DNA of 64,000 bases. Source: CAIJXJ01 sp964445115 (GTDB taxonomy: Bacteria > Pseudomonadota > Gammaproteobacteria > Burkholderiales > Methylophilaceae). This document shows, in pieces, positions 61,171-64,000 of this stretch; position 1 is the first letter of the stretch; every line of letters begins with the position of its first letter. The notes beneath the pieces are model-generated. The model searched no databases, had not been told where the DNA came from, and worked only from the letters and a program-made list of their open reading frames with translations. A program made the position numbers and the translations under genes. The stretch lies in NCBI GenBank assembly GCA_964445115.1, contig CAYUJU010000009.1, positions 7,463 to 71,462 on the forward strand, given 5' to 3'.

Positions 61171-62285
61171 AATCACTACTTGCCAACGCTAATACCATTG
61201 TCGTCAAGGTGGGGTCCAGCCTCGTGACCAATGATGGTCGTGGGCTGGATCAGGCGGCGATCGCGGCTTGGGCCGACCAGATCGCTCGCCTGCAGCATCA
61301 CGGTCGCAAGGTGGTACTGGTGTCCAGCGGCGCGGTGGCGGAAGGGATGCAACGGTTGGGTTGGTCCAAGCGGCCGACGGCGGTGAACGAGCTTCAGGCG
61401 GCTGCCGCGGTGGGGCAGATGGGGCTGGTGCAGATGTATGAGTCTTGCTTTGCGCGCCACAAATTGCACACCGCACAGGTGTTGCTGACGCATGACGATC
61501 TGGCCGATCGTAAGCGCTATCTGAATGCGCGCAGTACCTTGCGTACCTTACTCGATCTGAACGTCATCCCCATCATCAACGAAAACGATACTGTCGTGAC
61601 GGACGAGATTCGTTTCGGCGACAACGATACGCTGGGCTCGCTGGTGGCAAACCTGATCGAAGCGGATGCGCTGGTGATCCTGACCGACCAGCAAGGGCTG
61701 TATTCGGCGGATCCGCGCAAGGACCCCGCGGCAACCCTGATCCAGCACGCGACGGCGGGGGAGCCGGAACTCGAAAAGATGGCTGGCGGTGCGGGCAGTG
61801 CGGTGGGGACCGGCGGCATGCTGACCAAGATTCTGGCCGCCAAGCGCGCAGCGCGCAGCGGCGCGCATACCGTGATTGCTTCCGGCCGCGAGCAGGACGT
61901 ACTGGTGCGCCTGTCACAGGGCGAGGTCATCGGTAGCCACCTCAAGGCCCCCGCCATGAAAACGGCGGCCAAAAAGCAGTGGCTGGCGGATCATTTGCAG
62001 GTGCGCGGCCGGCTGACACTGGATGGCGGCGCCACCAAGGCGTTGAAGGAGGATGGCAAGAGCCTGCTCCCCATTGGCGTGACGGCGGTGGCTGGAGATT
62101 TTGAGCGTGGGGAACTGGTGGTGTGCCTGGATCCTCACGGGCATGAAATTGCGCGGGGACTCGTGAACTATACCGCGGTGGAAACGGCACGTATCCTGAA
62201 AAAATCGAGCGGCGAGATTGCGCAGATTCTCGGCTATGTGGATGAACCTGAACTTATTCATCGGGACAACCTGGTGGTTTTGTAG
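61167..62285 (+). CDS. proB: Glutamate 5-kinase
   Basis: First enzyme of proline synthesis, 372 residues, feedback-inhibited by proline in the family. An amino-acid kinase domain (VVKVGSSLVTN, VLVSSGAVAEGM, IINENDTV) is followed by a C-terminal PUA domain from about residue 275. ATGA overlap with obgE indicates translational coupling. Confidence 0.97.
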   Translation: MKSLLANANTIVVKVGSSLVTNDGRGLDQAAIAAWADQIARLQHHGRKVVLVSSGAVAEGMQRLGWSKRPTAVNELQAAAAVGQMGLVQMYESCFARHKLHTAQVLLTHDDLADRKRYLNARSTLRTLLDLNVIPIINENDTVVTDEIRFGDNDTLGSLVANLIEADALVILTDQQGLYSADPRKDPAATLIQHATAGEPELEKMAGGAGSAVGTGGMLTKILAAKRAARSGAHTVIASGREQDVLVRLSQGEVIGSHLKAPAMKTAAKKQWLADHLQVRGRLTLDGGATKALKEDGKSLLPIGVTAVAGDFERGELVVCLDPHGHEIARGLVNYTAVETARILKKSSGEIAQILGYVDEPELIHRDNLVVL

Positions 62286-62300
62286 ATTCAAGAGGAAATC

Positions 62301-62801
62301 ATGACGGACAAACAACCTTTGGTCGCCATCATCATGGGCTCTGACAGCGATTGGCCGGTAATGAAGGCCGCCGCCGCAATGCTGGACGACTTCGGTGTGC
62401 CTTACGAGGCGCGTGTGGTGTCTGCGCACCGCACCCCGGACCTGATGTTCGAATTTGCCGAAACGGCACGCACCCGCGGTATTCAGGTGATTATCGCCGG
62501 AGCTGGCGGTGCTGCGCACCTGCCGGGCATGGTCGCCGCCAAGACCACGCTGCCGGTATTGGGTGTGCCAGTGCCGTCCAAGCACCTGCAGGGTCAGGAC
62601 TCGCTGCTTTCCATCGTGCAGATGCCCAAGGGAATCCCGGTCGCGACGTTTGCCATCGGTGAAGCGGGCGCGGCGAATGCGGGTCTGTTTGCTGTCGCGC
62701 TGTTGGCGAATGTCGATCACAAACTGGCTGAGCAACTCGCCGAATTCCGACGCAAGCAGACCGAAAAAGTGCTGGGGATGCAGTTGGAGGGGCAGGCATG
62801 A
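62301..62801 (+). CDS. purE: N5-carboxyaminoimidazole ribonucleotide mutase
   Basis: Class I PurE, 166 residues, moving the carboxyl group from N5 to C4 in purine synthesis. Family motifs IIMGSDSDWPVMKAA, VVSAHRTPDLM and GAGGAAHLPGMVAAKT are present. It works directly after PurK, whose gene overlaps its stop codon by four bases. AAGAGGAAA leader. Confidence 0.98.
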   Translation: MTDKQPLVAIIMGSDSDWPVMKAAAAMLDDFGVPYEARVVSAHRTPDLMFEFAETARTRGIQVIIAGAGGAAHLPGMVAAKTTLPVLGVPVPSKHLQGQDSLLSIVQMPKGIPVATFAIGEAGAANAGLFAVALLANVDHKLAEQLAEFRRKQTEKVLGMQLEGQA

Positions 62802-63925
62802 TCCTTCCGCCGTCCATGCTGGGGATGTTAGGTGGCGGGCAACTCGCCCGCTTTTTCGTCATTGCGGCACACGAAATGGGCTACCGCGTCATGGTGCTGG
62901 ACCCGGACAAGAACAGTCCGGCGGGTCTGCTGGCCGATGTGCATCTGTGTGCGGCCTATGATGATCAGACGGCGCTAGCTCGCATGGCGAATGAATGCGT
63001 TGCCGTGACCACGGAATTCGAGAATGTCCCGGCGGCGACGCTGGAGGCGTTAGCGCAATCCGTACCGGTCCACCCGGCCGCCTCGGCCGTGGCAATTTGT
63101 CAGCATCGCGTATCGGAAAAGAATTTCCTGCGCGATCACGGTTTTCCGCACGCGCCGTTTGCCGAGATCAATGCCGAAAATGATATCCCGGCCGACGATG
63201 CCGGTCTGTACCCGGGCATCCTCAAGGTGGCGCGCTTCGGTTACGATGGCAAGGGCCAGGCGCGCGTGAAGTCGCGTGAGGAGGCGCTGGCCGCGTTCCG
63301 CCAGTTCAAGGGCGAGCAGTGCGTGCTGGAGCAGATGCTGCCGCTGGACTACGAGGTGTCGGTGGTGCTGGCGCGTGACGCCAAGGGCAACGTGGCAGCT
63401 TTCCCGACTGCCGAGAACATCCACCGCAACGGCATCCTGGATATCAGCATCGTGCCGGCGCGAGGCGCCGCTGAGGTGCGCGATCAGGCGCAGGTGTTGG
63501 CCCGCGGCGTGGCGGAAAAGCTCAATTATGTCGGCACGCTGGGCGTGGAATTCTTCGTGTGCGGCGGCAAACTGTATGTGAATGAAATGGCGCCGCGCCC
63601 GCATAACTCCGGTCATTACACCATTGACGCCTGCGTGACCGACCAGTTCGAGCAGCAGATTCGTGCCTTGTGCGGGCTGCCGCTGGGTAACCCGTGCCAG
63701 CATAGCGCTGCCGTGATGGTGAACTTGCTGGGCGACATTTGGCGTGACGGGGAGCCCGCGTGGCATCTGCTGTTTGAGGATGTTAATCTCAAGCAACATC
63801 TCTACGGCAAGCATGAGGCGCGCCCTGGACGCAAAATGGGGCACTACACCGTGGTCGGCGAGCACCTGGATCAGGTGCTGGACGCTGCCATGGCGGCGCG
63901 CGCGCGGATCAAGGTCGAAGGCTAG
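62798..63925 (+). CDS. purK: N5-carboxyaminoimidazole ribonucleotide synthase
   Basis: ATP-grasp ligase, 375 residues, which carboxylates AIR with bicarbonate and ATP. Signatures MLGMLGGGQLARFF at the start, LKVARFGYDGKGQ in the ATP site and NEMAPRPHNSGHYTIDAC near the C-terminus. It uses bicarbonate, so the carbonic anhydrase elsewhere in the window may support it. Its GC-rich sequence continues the core signature. Confidence 0.98.
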   Translation: MILPPSMLGMLGGGQLARFFVIAAHEMGYRVMVLDPDKNSPAGLLADVHLCAAYDDQTALARMANECVAVTTEFENVPAATLEALAQSVPVHPAASAVAICQHRVSEKNFLRDHGFPHAPFAEINAENDIPADDAGLYPGILKVARFGYDGKGQARVKSREEALAAFRQFKGEQCVLEQMLPLDYEVSVVLARDAKGNVAAFPTAENIHRNGILDISIVPARGAAEVRDQAQVLARGVAEKLNYVGTLGVEFFVCGGKLYVNEMAPRPHNSGHYTIDACVTDQFEQQIRALCGLPLGNPCQHSAAVMVNLLGDIWRDGEPAWHLLFEDVNLKQHLYGKHEARPGRKMGHYTVVGEHLDQVLDAAMAARARIKVEG

Positions 63926-64000
63926 ATCCCGGATTTCGGCGGAGGAGCCGAGGGTGTAAGAATTTTTGTGTAAACGGTCATTTGGCAGGAAACTGCCGCT
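63926..64000. other. Window edge, possible insertion sequence boundary
   Basis: The last 75 bases contain GTAAGAATTTTTGTGTAAAC, which resembles IS256-family terminal repeats, followed by GGTCATTTGG. The window ends before any transposase could be seen. Confidence 0.25.

Noticed and set aside
60058..61176. 372-residue open frame opposite obgE
   Set aside because: Antisense of a conserved GTPase gene, without its own signals.

Overview
The window reads as the chromosome of a GC-rich, CO2-fixing betaproteobacterium, probably a chemolithoautotroph of the Nitrosomonadales type (Thiobacillus, Sulfuricella or Gallionella relatives). Evidence: a form II RuBisCO (cbbM) with its activase genes cbbQ and cbbO and a divergent LysR regulator, a nearby beta-carbonic anhydrase, ubiquinone hydroxylases, type IV pilus genes, and a betaproteobacterial housekeeping gene order. 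The genus is inference.

Left core (1-35031): pepP end, two ubiquinone flavin hydroxylases and a DsbC-like protein; pilB-pilC on the minus strand; a cold shock gene; cbbR/cbbM-cbbQ-cbbO; psiE-purC-DUF1232-carbonic anhydrase; soluble and membrane pyrophosphatases; a DUF721/DciA-like gene, an M23 peptidase and secA; dhaL-dhaK; a GAF-containing PilB/GspE-type ATPase; argJ, an ATPase and a Nudix-ThiE fusion; a PCuAC copper chaperone; yacG-zapD-coaE-pilD. Carbon fixation, CO2 hydration and pyrophosphate energy use are grouped within about 10 kb.

Accessory island (about 35.1-58.2 kb): this sits between a small conserved-looking gene and tRNA-Pro(CGG). At its right end is a Tn7-like transposition module, a fused TnsA-TnsB, TnsC and a long TniQ/TnsD-type protein. 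It ends in a cluster of short repeats about 30 bp from the 3' end of the tRNA gene, so the simplest reading is an element that targets tRNA-Pro. The left end could not be fixed. The cargo is mostly defence-like: a DUF6731-like protein with a small membrane protein; a TIR-domain protein; a Zn-finger/serine recombinase/ParB/ParB mobile cassette; a minus-strand operon of an unrecognised protein, a ParB-like protein, a SNF2-type helicase and a DUF3883-like nuclease; and a 5-methylcytosine restriction-modification set with Vsr and a controller. Base composition in several cargo genes is visibly more AT-rich than the core. Two stretches of consecutive hairpins (35.4-35.6 kb and 52.55-52.70 kb) look like structured RNA or regulatory leaders that no gene explains.

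Right core (58220-63925): tRNA-Pro, ispB, rplU-rpmA, obgE-proB and purE-purK, a standard betaproteobacterial order. The last 75 bases may be the edge of an insertion sequence.
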